A stretch of 64,000 nucleotides of DNA from Maricaulis sp947259345 (GCA_965217205.1 OZ244254.1:1302001-1366000), one strand, 5' to 3'; counted from the stretch's first letter, positions 52,272-60,751 are shown. The notes: generated by a model from the letters alone, not told the origin. A program made the numbers and translations.

Positions 52272-53633
52272 TTAAGCGCGAGCCGGGGAACCGGCACCGG
52301 AGCGATTGCGCCGACGTGGACGTTTCGCGCCACCGCCGCCATGGCTTCCACCCGATGACTGACCGCCACCGGCTGAGCGCGGACGGCCACCGCCCTGCCC
52401 TTGCGGACGTCCACCGCCAGTGAAGGCCTTCTTGCGCGCGGGGCGCTGCTGCTTCTTCTGCGAGGCTGCCGGGGTGGCATTCTTGGCTTCAGCCAGGAAT
52501 TTGTCTTCATCACCCAGATAGACGCGCTCGATATCGAGGCCGGTCAGGCGCTCGATATCCCGCAGATATTCATACTCGCCCGGCTCGCACATGGAGACGG
52601 CGACACCGGACTTGCCGGCGCGCGCCGTCCGACCGATGCGGTGGACATAGGCTTCGGGAATATTCGGCAGGTCGTGATTGACGACGTGCGAGACATTGTC
52701 GACGTCGATGCCGCGTGCGGCGATGTCGGTTGCGACCAGGATTTTTACGGAACCGGTCTTGAAGCCATCTAGCGCCTTGATGCGCTGGGCCTGGGACTTG
52801 TTGCCGTGGATCGCCGCAGACTTCAGGCCGAAATCCACCAGATGGCGATTGATCTTGTCGGCGCCATGCTTGGTGCGAGAGAAGACGATGGCCCGCTCAA
52901 CAGCACGATCCGACATCAGCTCAAGCAGGAGGTCCTTCTTGGATTCCTTGGGCAGCAGAACCACGGACTGCTCAATCCGCTCGATCGGGCGCGAAGCCGG
53001 CGCGACCGAGACCTGTTTGGGATCATCCAGCATCTCGTGCGCCAGGGCGCGGATCGGTTTCGGCATGGTGGCCGAGAGCAGTGCTGTCTGGCGCTTTTTC
53101 GGCAGGAAGCCGACAATCTTGCGGATTGCAGGGAAGAAACCGAGATCCAGCATCTGGTCGGCTTCATCCAGAATCAGCGTCGTCGTCTGATTGAGGCGCA
53201 CAGCACCGGATTCCATAAGGTCGAGCAAACGGCCCGGCGTCGCCACCAGAACGTCCACACCCTTGGACAAGGCGCGAATCTGCGGTCCCGGCTTCACACC
53301 GCCAACGATGAGGGTGGATGAGACGCGCATATGGCGGCCATAGCCGCGCACATTCTCGAGAATCTGGGCGGACAGCTCGCGCGTTGGCGAGAGGATCAGG
53401 GCGCGGCACGTCTTGGGCTGCGGCCGCTGATCCTGCTCCAGGATGCTGTTGAGGATCGGCAAGGTGAAGGCGGCCGTCTTGCCGGTGCCCGTCTGGGCGA
53501 TTCCGAGGACGTCACGGCCCTCGATCATGGCGGGAATCACTTCGCACTGGATCGGGGTCGGGGTTTCATACCCTTCATCGGTCAAAGCGCGGAGAATGGG
53601 CTCGGCCAGGCCGAGATCAGTAAACTGGGTCAA
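52272..53633 (-). CDS. rhlE: DEAD-box RNA helicase RhlE type
   Basis: ATP-dependent RNA helicase, 453 residues, beginning FTDLGLAEPILRAL with a Q-motif, then AQTGTGKTA, PTRELSAQ, TPGRLLDL, LDEADQMLD, SAT and HRIGRTARAG. The C-terminal tail (about 380-453) is rich in Gly, Arg, Lys and Gln, as in RhlE proteins that bind structured RNA. The start is a TTG at 53633: an in-frame TGA lies just two codons upstream, so no ATG is possible. A purine stretch (GAGAAAG) sits about 10 bases upstream. Confidence 0.93.
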   Translation of the reverse strand: MTQFTDLGLAEPILRALTDEGYETPTPIQCEVIPAMIEGRDVLGIAQTGTGKTAAFTLPILNSILEQDQRPQPKTCRALILSPTRELSAQILENVRGYGRHMRVSSTLIVGGVKPGPQIRALSKGVDVLVATPGRLLDLMESGAVRLNQTTTLILDEADQMLDLGFFPAIRKIVGFLPKKRQTALLSATMPKPIRALAHEMLDDPKQVSVAPASRPIERIEQSVVLLPKESKKDLLLELMSDRAVERAIVFSRTKHGADKINRHLVDFGLKSAAIHGNKSQAQRIKALDGFKTGSVKILVATDIAARGIDVDNVSHVVNHDLPNIPEAYVHRIGRTARAGKSGVAVSMCEPGEYEYLRDIERLTGLDIERVYLGDEDKFLAEAKNATPAASQKKQQRPARKKAFTGGGRPQGQGGGRPRSAGGGQSSGGSHGGGGAKRPRRRNRSGAGSPARA

Positions 53634-53976
53634 AAATCAATATCTTTCTCGGGAATCGGGCGGCGCCACAGCGTCCAGCCGGATCCTTGGGGTTTTGCGT
53701 TGCGGAAGCTTGCGTAGATCAGCTGCCAATTGACTGGCGCCGGACCTGGCACCGCGGTGGCAATGATCAATACGCGCCGGATCACCGACGGACAGTCTCG
53801 CCAACGCCTGCCGTTGCAGCCACATGGCTGCCTACACGCGGCAGGTCGTGAGCGGCGTGTCCCATGTTTCGCCGGGCATGGCAAATCATTTCGCAATTGC
53901 AGCAAGAGGCCGCATTGACAGTTAAGGGCCTCCGCGTGAGTGTGAACAGCGTTTACTTCTCTTATCGAGACCTGAT
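53634..53976. other. Intergenic region between rhlE and the PF10118 gene
   Basis: 343 bp between divergent genes, containing both promoters. The minus strand has an open frame of up to 119 codons (53630-53989) that overlaps the rhlE start and has no family resemblance and no clear ribosome site; it may be chance or a small upstream ORF. DEAD-box genes often have long regulated 5' UTRs, so part of this may be rhlE leader. Composition is less GC-rich near 53880-53960. Confidence 0.4.
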
Positions 53977-54828
53977 ATGCCCCGCACAAAAACCCCGACC
54001 GACCTCGTCATCACGCCGCGCAATCGACGCTTCAAGGATACGCCCGGACGCGGCCGCTGGTGGATGGGCGGCGATGCTGTGGCCACGGCCTGGCACAATG
54101 CTCTCTCCGTGACCTTTCCGGCCGGCGAGACCTTCTTCATCGAGAGTGTTCGCCGGTTCCAGAAGAGCGTTCCCGACGAACTCGCGGCCCAGATCAAGGA
54201 CTTCGCACGCCAGGAAGCCTTCCATACGCGCGAGCACAATGCCTTCAACCAACGCGTCATCGACGATGGGTATGATGTCAGCGACGCACTGGCGACCGTC
54301 GAGGAAAGCCTCGCGCACGCCCGCGAAGGTCACCCGGTCGCCCAGCTCAGCATCACGGTCTCGCTGGAGCATTTCACCGCCATCTTCGCCCATCTCGCGC
54401 TGAAGGATGTGACTCTCTACGCCGATACCGATCGAGAATCGCAACGCATGTGGCTCTGGCATGCGATCGAGGAGGTCGAGCACAAGAGTGTCGCCTTCGA
54501 CACCTATGCCCACATCATGCGCGATGTGAAACCGCTGAAACGCTGGGGCATCCGCTGCACCGTCTTTGCCCGTGTTTCCCGCGACTTTGTGTTCAAGCGC
54601 TGGCGCGAATGCCTCGCCCTGCTTGCCCAGGACGGTATTACAGGCCTGAAAGCACGATCGCGACTGGCCTGGTATCTGTGGGGCCGTCCCGGCGTTTTGC
54701 GCCGCGTCCTGCCAGCCTGGTTCGCCTATTTTCAGCCCGGTTTTCACCCCTGGCAGATCGATGATCGCCATCTGATCGCCGAGACAGAGGCCCGTCTCGA
54801 CCTCGCAGAGCCTGTGGCGGCCGAGTAA
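53977..54828 (+). CDS. Putative metal-dependent hydrolase (PF10118 type)
   Basis: 283-residue protein resembling the PF10118 predicted metal-dependent hydrolase family. Candidate metal ligands are spaced as in a helical diiron or ferritin-like protein: FFIESV (Glu near 53), RQEAFHTREH (near 78), SLEHFTA (near 130) and AIEEVEHKSVAFD (near 165). Family members are of uncertain activity. The ATG at 53977 begins MPRTKTPTDLVITPRNRRF. A strong hairpin follows the gene. Confidence 0.8.
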   Translation: MPRTKTPTDLVITPRNRRFKDTPGRGRWWMGGDAVATAWHNALSVTFPAGETFFIESVRRFQKSVPDELAAQIKDFARQEAFHTREHNAFNQRVIDDGYDVSDALATVEESLAHAREGHPVAQLSITVSLEHFTAIFAHLALKDVTLYADTDRESQRMWLWHAIEEVEHKSVAFDTYAHIMRDVKPLKRWGIRCTVFARVSRDFVFKRWRECLALLAQDGITGLKARSRLAWYLWGRPGVLRRVLPAWFAYFQPGFHPWQIDDRHLIAETEARLDLAEPVAAE

Positions 54829-54854
54829 CCGCACATCCCAGCGCTGAAACGCAA

Positions 54855-54878
54855 ATGGCCGCCCCGAGGGGCGGCCAT
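54855..54878 (+). terminator. Hairpin terminator after the PF10118 gene
   Basis: Perfect 11-bp inverted repeat ATGGCCGCCCC / GGGGCGGCCAT with a two-base centre, followed on the plus strand by CTTGTTTG. It lies 27 bp past the stop and 29 bp before convergent tRNA-Asp, so it probably ends transcripts from both sides. Confidence 0.7.
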
Positions 54879-54906
54879 CTTGTTTGCGCGATTTCCCGAA
54901 AGGAAA

Positions 54907-54983
<77 letters not shown>

Positions 54984-55087
54984 GTAAGGCGTCTCGCCGA
55001 AGCGAGGTGCGTTGTTTATGAGCAGAGCGCGGTGCGGTCAAGCGGGTTTCAGCACGCTTTGCAGACCGATTGCAGATCGAATGCAGT

Positions 55088-56389
55088 CTACCCCTGTCGG
55101 ACGGAAAAATGTCGCCGCGCCCAGCCGTCGGTCACGCGCAATGTGGCTACGATCAAAGCCTGGAGGTCCTCTGCGCTGATCACAAAGGGTGGCATGAGAT
55201 AGATGATGTTGTTGAACGGGCGGACCCAGACACCGGCATCGACGAATTCCGCCTTCAGGACGTTCAGCTCGGGCAGGCTCGCCATCTCGATCACACCAAT
55301 CGCGCCTTGCCAACGCACATTGACCACGCCGGGAATGTCCCGCGCCTGAGGTAAAAGGGCGGCGAACATCGATTCGATGGCATGGACCTGCGCAAGCCGC
55401 GGCTCGCGCTCGAACAGGTCGAGCGAGGCACTGGCGGCGGCGCAGGCGGCCGGATTGCCCATATAGGTAGGGCCGTGCATCAGGGCCTTGCCAGCATCCT
55501 CATCCCAGAAGGTTTCGAACAATCGCGTGGACGCAATTGCCGCCGCAAGCGGCAGGGTGCCGCCCGTCAGCGCCTTGGAGACCGTCATGATGTCGGGCGT
55601 GACACCGGCCTTCTCAGCGGCGAACAGCGTCCCCAGGCGACCAAAGCCGGTCATGATCTCGTCGAAGATCAGGGGCAGGCCGTGCTGATCGCACAAGGCA
55701 CGCAGGGAGCGCAGCGTCTCGGCATCATGGAATCGCATCCCCCCGGCGCCTTGGACCAAGGGCTCAACAACCACCCCGGCCAGGTTTGGCGCCTGCTCCT
55801 CCATCAATGCAGCGAGGCTATCATGGCTTTGCTCATCAACCGGCAGATCTGCGATCACCTGACGCGCGATCGCGCCGGCAAACAGGGTGTGCATCCCCTC
55901 CTCCGGGTCACAGACCGACATGGTGGCCAGCGTGTCGCCATGATAACCACCGCGGAATGCGAGAAAGCGGGTCCGCCCGCGCTCGCCCCGATTGATGAAA
56001 GACTGAACCGCTATCTTCATCGCGATCTCGACCGAAACCGAACCGGACTCGCAAAAAAAGACATGGTTGAGATCACCGGGTGCGAGATCGGCCAGGCGAC
56101 GCGCCAAAACCTCGGCCGGCTGATGCGTCAGACCGCCCAGCATGACGTGCGGCACGGCATCAAGCTGGGCCTTCACCGCCTGGATGATATGAGGGTGGCG
56201 GTAGCCATGGCAGACGGTCCACCAGGACGACACGCCATCGATGAGCTCACGCCCGTCCTCGAGGCGAATCCGCACGCCCTCAGCGCTTGCCACAGGCAGG
56301 CCCGGCGGCGTCGTTTTCATCTGGGCATAGGGCCGCCACAGCGCATGTTCGGCAGGCTCGAAGCTCAGCTTGTCTGCATCCTTGTTCAT
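55088..56389 (-). CDS. bioA: Adenosylmethionine-8-amino-7-oxononanoate aminotransferase
   Basis: PLP aminotransferase making 7,8-diaminopelargonate from KAPA with SAM as amino donor, the third step of the biotin pathway. The 433 residues include the SAM/KAPA-site region LWRPYAQMKT and SSWWTVCHGYRHP. FDEIMTGFGRLG holds the PLP-binding Asp, and the Schiff-base Lys is in SKALTGG near residue 275. It is divergent from bioF with a 43-bp gap between start codons. Confidence 0.95.
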   Translation of the reverse strand: MNKDADKLSFEPAEHALWRPYAQMKTTPPGLPVASAEGVRIRLEDGRELIDGVSSWWTVCHGYRHPHIIQAVKAQLDAVPHVMLGGLTHQPAEVLARRLADLAPGDLNHVFFCESGSVSVEIAMKIAVQSFINRGERGRTRFLAFRGGYHGDTLATMSVCDPEEGMHTLFAGAIARQVIADLPVDEQSHDSLAALMEEQAPNLAGVVVEPLVQGAGGMRFHDAETLRSLRALCDQHGLPLIFDEIMTGFGRLGTLFAAEKAGVTPDIMTVSKALTGGTLPLAAAIASTRLFETFWDEDAGKALMHGPTYMGNPAACAAASASLDLFEREPRLAQVHAIESMFAALLPQARDIPGVVNVRWQGAIGVIEMASLPELNVLKAEFVDAGVWVRPFNNIIYLMPPFVISAEDLQALIVATLRVTDGWARRHFSVRQG

Positions 56390-56432
56390 GTGGAGGCTTT
56401 AGCAGGCCACAATTCTGTGCGACAGGCTTTCT

Positions 56433-57611
56433 ATGACATCCGCGCATGCTTCCCTTGATCGTTTCGCGGCCGGCAAGCTGGCCGGGCTCGACCGGCGCAA
56501 TCTGCGACGCCATTTGCAGGAAACCCGTCCGCTTGGCGGTGCGCGCGTGGAGCGCAAGGGGCAGCGCCTCGTCAATGCCTGCTCCAATGACTATCTCGGC
56601 CTGGCGCAGCATCCCGACGTGATCGAGGCTGCCTGTACCGCCAGCCGCACTTATGGCGCCGGGTCAGGCGCTTCACGACTGGTCACGGGCGGGCATCCGC
56701 TCCTGTTCGAACTTGAGCGCCGCCTTGCGGCCTTCAAGCAGACCGAGGACTGCGTGATCTTCGGCTCGGGCTATCTGGCCAACCTCGCCATCACGCCCGC
56801 CCTGGCTGGTAAGGGCGACCTGGTCCTCGTCGATGCCCTCGCCCATGCCTGTCTCCATGCCGGTGCCCGCCTGTCCGGCGCACGCGTGGAAACTTTCAAA
56901 CACAACGACATGACCGACCTGGCCGATCAGCTCAGCACCCTGCGCAGCTCACACCGTCGTGCCCTGATCCTCACCGATGGCGTTTTTTCGATGGATGGCG
57001 ACCTGGCGCCGCTTCCCGACCTGCTTGCACTGGCCGAGCGACATGATGCCTGGGCATTGGTGGATGATGCACACGGCGTCGGCGTGATCGGCGAAGGCCG
57101 GGGCACCGCCCATGCCTTCACACCGCCGGCGCTGGCGCCCCTGCAAATGGGCACATTGTCAAAGGCGTTGGGAAGCTATGGTGGTTATGTCTGTGCCTCT
57201 CGATCCGTCTGTGAGTTACTGCGAACCCGCGCCCGCCCCCTCGTCTTCACGACCGCGCTGCCGCCGGCCTGCATCGCGGCGGCACTCGCCGCACTGGATC
57301 TGATCGAAAACGACCCCGCGCTGCGTGAGCGGCCGATGCTATTGGCGCAACGGTTTTGTCGATCCCTGGGCCTGGCCGCTCCGAGATCTCCCATCGTGCC
57401 GATCCTGATCGGCTCCGAGACCGCCGCCCTGCAAGCGTCTGCACAATTGGAGTCGGCTGGCTTTCTGGTCACGGCGATTCGGCCACCAACCGTGCCTCGC
57501 GGCACATCACGGCTGCGCATCACTTTCAGCGCGGCACAGGATGAAGCGGATGTGGATCGCCTCGCCCGGTCACTCAAGACAATCCTCCAAACTGCCGAGG
57601 CGGCCGAGTAA
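56433..57611 (+). CDS. bioF: 8-amino-7-oxononanoate synthase
   Basis: PLP enzyme of the alpha-oxoamine synthase family condensing pimeloyl thioester with alanine. The 392 residues contain NDYLGLAQHPDV (near 50), GSGASRLVTGGHPLLFELER, the DDAHGVGVIGEGRG PLP-site segment and the Schiff-base Lys in GTLSKALGSYGGY (near 235). The stop shares one base with the bioD start. bioB is not in the window. Confidence 0.95.
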   Translation: MTSAHASLDRFAAGKLAGLDRRNLRRHLQETRPLGGARVERKGQRLVNACSNDYLGLAQHPDVIEAACTASRTYGAGSGASRLVTGGHPLLFELERRLAAFKQTEDCVIFGSGYLANLAITPALAGKGDLVLVDALAHACLHAGARLSGARVETFKHNDMTDLADQLSTLRSSHRRALILTDGVFSMDGDLAPLPDLLALAERHDAWALVDDAHGVGVIGEGRGTAHAFTPPALAPLQMGTLSKALGSYGGYVCASRSVCELLRTRARPLVFTTALPPACIAAALAALDLIENDPALRERPMLLAQRFCRSLGLAAPRSPIVPILIGSETAALQASAQLESAGFLVTAIRPPTVPRGTSRLRITFSAAQDEADVDRLARSLKTILQTAEAAE

Positions 57612-58276
57612 TGCGTCCGCTCTTCATCACCGGAACCGGAACTGATATCGGCAAGACCCACATTTTGTGTGCCCTGATCAGCGCCTGGCGCGCCAACGGC
57701 AAGACAATGCGTGTGCTCAAGCCGGTCATTTCGGGCTTCGACCAGTCCGCGCTAAACGAGACCGACACGATCCGCCTGATGCGCGCGAATGACGATCCAC
57801 TGACCGGTGAAGGCGTTCAGGCTGTCTCGCCTTGGCGCTTCAGGGCGCCGCTCTCGCCTGACCTGGCTGCCCGCAAGGAGCGTCGCGAACTTGCCCTCGA
57901 CCGGATTGTCAGCTGGTGCCTCGATCACATTGACCGTGAAGTCCCGACGGTCATCGAAGGCGCCGGAGGTGTGATGTCACCCATCGCCTCGGACGGACTT
58001 AATCTCGACCTCATACGCGAGCTCGATGCCCGACCCGTGCTTGTCGCTGGCAGTTATCTTGGCACGATCTCGCATACGCTGACGGCCCTGCGCGTGCTGG
58101 ACGGCCGCTGCACGGTGATCCTCAATGATCATCCGCAGAGCGAAACGCCGGTTGCCGAGACGGCCGCCACAATCAGCCGCTTCGCCTCGCGTGCCGATGT
58201 GCGTGTTTTCGATCCGGAGAACCCCGGCGCCCTGCTGGATCTGTTTGAAAGCGCCACTGACACGCTGCTCGACTAA
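57611..58276 (+). CDS. bioD: Dethiobiotin synthetase
   Basis: ATP-dependent carboxylase closing the ureido ring of dethiobiotin. The 221 residues begin with the P-loop FITGTGTDIGKTHI. KPVISGF holds the conserved Lys, and the EGAGGVMSPI motif is near residue 118. Translation is coupled to bioF (one-base overlap). It is followed by tRNA-Val on the opposite strand with only 21 bp between, and no obvious terminator is seen. Confidence 0.95.
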   Translation: MRPLFITGTGTDIGKTHILCALISAWRANGKTMRVLKPVISGFDQSALNETDTIRLMRANDDPLTGEGVQAVSPWRFRAPLSPDLAARKERRELALDRIVSWCLDHIDREVPTVIEGAGGVMSPIASDGLNLDLIRELDARPVLVAGSYLGTISHTLTALRVLDGRCTVILNDHPQSETPVAETAATISRFASRADVRVFDPENPGALLDLFESATDTLLD

Positions 58277-58297
58277 CAGCGTTACGTGATCAGGGAA

Positions 58298-58373
58298 TGG
58301 TGGGCGGTGAGGGGCTCGAACCCCCGACCCTCTCGGTGTAAACGAGATGCTCTCCCAGCTGAGCTAACCGCCC
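58298..58373 (-). tRNA. tRNA-Val (TAC)
   Basis: 76-base cloverleaf on the minus strand. The acceptor stem is GGGCGGT / ACCGCCC, the D-arm TAGCTCAGCTGGGAGAGC, and the anticodon TAC lies in the TTTACAC loop. The T-arm is GGGGGTTCGAGCCCC, and CCA is encoded. It lies between bioD and a tetR gene. Confidence 0.97.
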
Positions 58374-58444
58374 GGTCCATACCGCCCGTTTTCCGGGCGA
58401 GGTGGCGCTTGTAATGCCTTGAGGGCCGCCCGCGCAAGCCCGTC

Positions 58445-59086
58445 TCACCGCCGCGCTGCAGCATCCCGGATGAAGGCACCTACTATCATCTCGATCTGGC
58501 TCATCGCCGCATCCATCGGCGAATCGTAGGATGCGTTGGGCAGAACAATCAGAACAATGCCATGCACCGCCGCCCATAGCGCCCGAGCCGCAGCTTCTCG
58601 CTGAGACTGGCCTTCCAGACCAGGCGCCGGTGCGAGCACATCGATGACGAGATTGAACAACTCGTCTTCGTATTGGGTGTAGTAGCGCGGCGCGGTTCCC
58701 GACTGACGCCGATTGAAAGTCAAGAGGGCCCGCCAGCGAGCGTCTTCCCGGGTGACGAAGTCGACATAGGCTCGTGCCAGAACCATCACGCGGCCATGAA
58801 CATCGCTTTCATCCAGACCGGACTTGGCCAGCGCATCGCGGTGATGAGCCGCGAAGTCCCGGTAGGTCAGCATATTCAGCTCGCGCACCAGGTCGTCGAT
58901 ATCGCCGAACAGCTTGTAGATGGACCCGACACTGACCCCGGCCCGTTCGGCAATCGCCCGCGCTTTCATGCCCTTGAGGCCTTCTTCTGCGAGTAATTGG
59001 CCGGCGGCAGCCAGCGCTTGGGCGCGCGCTTCCGGTGCCAGCGCCGGGCGACCGCGAGGACGGGCTGAATCCTGAGTATCTGTCAT
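58445..59086 (-). CDS. TetR-family transcriptional regulator (WHG-type C-terminal domain)
   Basis: 213-residue repressor-like protein starting MTDTQDSARPRGRPALAPEAR. The DNA-binding domain occupies about residues 15-65, with the helix-turn-helix AIAERAGVSVGSIYKLFGDIDDL. The ligand domain ends with LWAAVHGIVLIVL, typical of WHG-class TetR proteins. The open frame runs to 59302, but the upstream part is not TetR-like. A 22-bp palindrome 27 bp before the start suggests autoregulation. The target beyond itself is not obvious: the neighbours pheA and bioD look unrelated. Confidence 0.9.
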   Translation of the reverse strand: MTDTQDSARPRGRPALAPEARAQALAAAGQLLAEEGLKGMKARAIAERAGVSVGSIYKLFGDIDDLVRELNMLTYRDFAAHHRDALAKSGLDESDVHGRVMVLARAYVDFVTREDARWRALLTFNRRQSGTAPRYYTQYEDELFNLVIDVLAPAPGLEGQSQREAAARALWAAVHGIVLIVLPNASYDSPMDAAMSQIEMIVGAFIRDAAARR

Positions 59087-59113
59087 CTTGTCCTGATACC
59101 TCCAGCCGCGCCT

Positions 59114-59135
59114 CCGAACAATGTTCATTATTCGG
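59114..59135. promoter_or_regulatory. Palindromic operator upstream of tetR
   Basis: A 22-bp palindrome with outer arms CCGAA / TTCGG and a GAACAATGTTC core. The two 11-bp halves match at 9 positions. It lies 27-49 bp upstream of the TetR start codon, where a repressor would block its own promoter. The AATGTTCATT-like core is the usual style of TetR-family operators. Confidence 0.6.
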
Positions 59136-59349
59136 CCCGCCTGCCTGGTATCCCAAAGCCCAAACCTCGGATCCGCGACCTGCGTATCGACGCGAATACT
59201 GGATTTCCGCCACGGACCAACCGGCACCACAATCAGCCGCCCGCGCCAGAACATCAGGAAAGTAGCTGCTTGCGCGTACGGCTCGACAAACAAGCAACGC
59301 ATTTCGCTCCAACGAACCGCTGTCTGGGATCATCAATCCCCCTCTCCGC

Positions 59350-60504
59350 CTATTCGGCAACCGAGACCTTGTCGATCGCGTCCATGGCATAGCAGCCCAG
59401 CAATTTGATCTCCCGGGTATGCGCTTCCAGCACGGACATGGATTCCTTGATCTTCCGGTCCTCGAGATGGCCCTCGACATCCATGATGAACATCTCTTCC
59501 CACGGGTTGCCGGCGATGGGACGGGACTCCAGCTTCACCAGATTGATTTCATTATCGCGAAACCCCAAAAGGGCATCGACCAGCGAGCCGGGCGTATCGC
59601 GCGTGGTGAACATCATTGAGGTCTTGCACTCAACCTCCCGGGTCGGAAGCTTCGACTTGCGGCCGATGACAATGAATCGCGTGATATTCTGTTCATGGTC
59701 GCCGACATTGCGTTCCAGAATATCCATCCCGAAGAGACGCGCAGCGTCTTCCCCGGCAACCGCGACAGCCGTGTCATCATCTTCCAGCAAGCGCTCCAGC
59801 GCCCGCGTCGTCGAGGCGGCCATATGGGTCTCCAGCTCGGGGTGTGACGCGATATAGCGTCGGCACTGCGCAAGCGCCTGGGGATGCCCGAAGACCCGGC
59901 GCACACGCCCCTGCCCGCTGGCCCGTCCGACCAGACAATGATCCACCCGCAACAGGAATTCCCCGATGATTTGGGTGTGGGAGTTGATGAGGATGTCATA
60001 GACCTCATTGATCGAACCGGTCGTGGTGTTCTCGATGGGGATGACACCGTAATCGACCTCGGCATTCTCGACCGCGCGGAAGATCGAGACGAAATCCCGT
60101 TTGGGTGAAGGGATAACCGTCGCATTGCGGCGCTGAAAGACTTTCTGGGCGGCGATATGGCTGTAGCTACCCGGTCCGCCGAGATAGGCGACACTGGCCT
60201 CGTTGAGCTCGTCATTGCGCATCGAGTCGAAATTCTCGCGCTGACGACGGATCGAAGCCTCGAACAGGGCATGGAAAAGGGTTTCCACGAGTTCAGGCGA
60301 CACCCCCTTCTCGGCGCCACGTTCTATCGCGGCCCGCAAGACCTCTCGTTCCCGCTCACGGTCACGGACCGGACTACCAGACCGCGCTTTCTCCTTGAGG
60401 ATTTCCTCCACAAGATCCGAGCGCCGGGCGATGGCATCGATCAATTCCCGATCAATCTCGCTGATCGCACTGCGGATATCCTCCCGCGTCATTTCCGTGG
60501 TCAT
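59350..60504 (-). CDS. pheA: Chorismate mutase / prephenate dehydratase (P-protein)
   Basis: Bifunctional enzyme committing chorismate to phenylalanine. The 384 residues have an N-terminal AroQ chorismate mutase domain (about 1-90, REDIRSAISEIDRELIDAIARR). The prephenate dehydratase domain follows (about 100-285, YLGGPGSYSHIAA ... IPIENTTTGSI ... NITRFIVIG). A C-terminal ACT domain carries the Phe-sensing GSLVDAL and LESRPI motifs. I chose the ATG at 60504 (MTTEMTRED) with a GAAGGGACG ribosome site. An attenuator-like hairpin lies 23 bases upstream. Feedback by Phe through the ACT domain is expected. Confidence 0.94.
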   Translation of the reverse strand: MTTEMTREDIRSAISEIDRELIDAIARRSDLVEEILKEKARSGSPVRDREREREVLRAAIERGAEKGVSPELVETLFHALFEASIRRQRENFDSMRNDELNEASVAYLGGPGSYSHIAAQKVFQRRNATVIPSPKRDFVSIFRAVENAEVDYGVIPIENTTTGSINEVYDILINSHTQIIGEFLLRVDHCLVGRASGQGRVRRVFGHPQALAQCRRYIASHPELETHMAASTTRALERLLEDDDTAVAVAGEDAARLFGMDILERNVGDHEQNITRFIVIGRKSKLPTREVECKTSMMFTTRDTPGSLVDALLGFRDNEINLVKLESRPIAGNPWEEMFIMDVEGHLEDRKIKESMSVLEAHTREIKLLGCYAMDAIDKVSVAE

Positions 60505-60526
60505 ACCGGTCGTCCCTTCACACAAT

Positions 60527-60553
60527 AAAAAAGGCCTCCCCGTGGGGGAGGCC
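60527..60553 (-). terminator. Attenuator terminator upstream of pheA
   Basis: On the minus strand a perfect 9-bp stem GGCCTCCCC / GGGGAGGCC with a CAC loop is followed by six T's, a strong intrinsic terminator. It ends 23 bases before the pheA start and starts 27 bases after a Phe-rich 23-codon frame. Its left arm and loop (CCCCCAC) are exactly complementary to GTGGGGG inside the leader frame (codons 18-20), which supplies the competing antiterminator pairing. Confidence 0.85.
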
Positions 60554-60579
60554 CTGGTTCCGCTGCGCTTTCACACAAG

Positions 60580-60651
60580 CTAGCCGGCCACCGCCCCCAC
60601 CGAGGTTGCGTTGGTAAAATAGGCCGCAAAGAAATACGTCGCGCTTGTCAT
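60580..60651 (-). CDS. pheL: Phe/Tyr-rich leader peptide of the pheA attenuator
   Basis: 23-codon frame from ATG 60651 to TAG 60580. Residues 5-12 read TYFFAAYF: three Phe and two Tyr in eight codons, the control region of a phenylalanine attenuator. Codons 18-20 (GTG GGG GCG) can pair with the terminator's left arm, so a ribosome stalled at the Phe codons would favour antitermination. There is no Shine-Dalgarno sequence. A TTGACC (60682-60687) placed 17 bp from a weak CACTCT would start transcription at or next to the ATG, making it leaderless. Function is inferred from architecture. Confidence 0.72.
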   Translation of the reverse strand: MTSATYFFAAYFTNATSVGAVAG

Positions 60652-60722
60652 GGTGATGAGAGTGGCCGGAGGCCGCCGCACGGTCAATGCACTTTGTGCG
60701 CGCCAGTCGGAATATTTTGCAC

Positions 60723-60751
60723 AAAAATGGCCGGAGAAAACGTCTCCGGCC
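60723..60751 (-). terminator. Rho-independent terminator of lon
   Basis: On the minus strand GGCCGGAGA and TCTCCGGCC form a 9-bp stem around a short T-rich loop, followed by ATTTTTGT. It lies 32 bp past the lon stop and separates lon from the pheL-pheA unit. Confidence 0.85.

Noticed and set aside
59121..59408. Plus-strand frame between tetR and pheA
   Set aside because: It starts inside the TetR operator, runs into the antisense of pheA and shows no family features.
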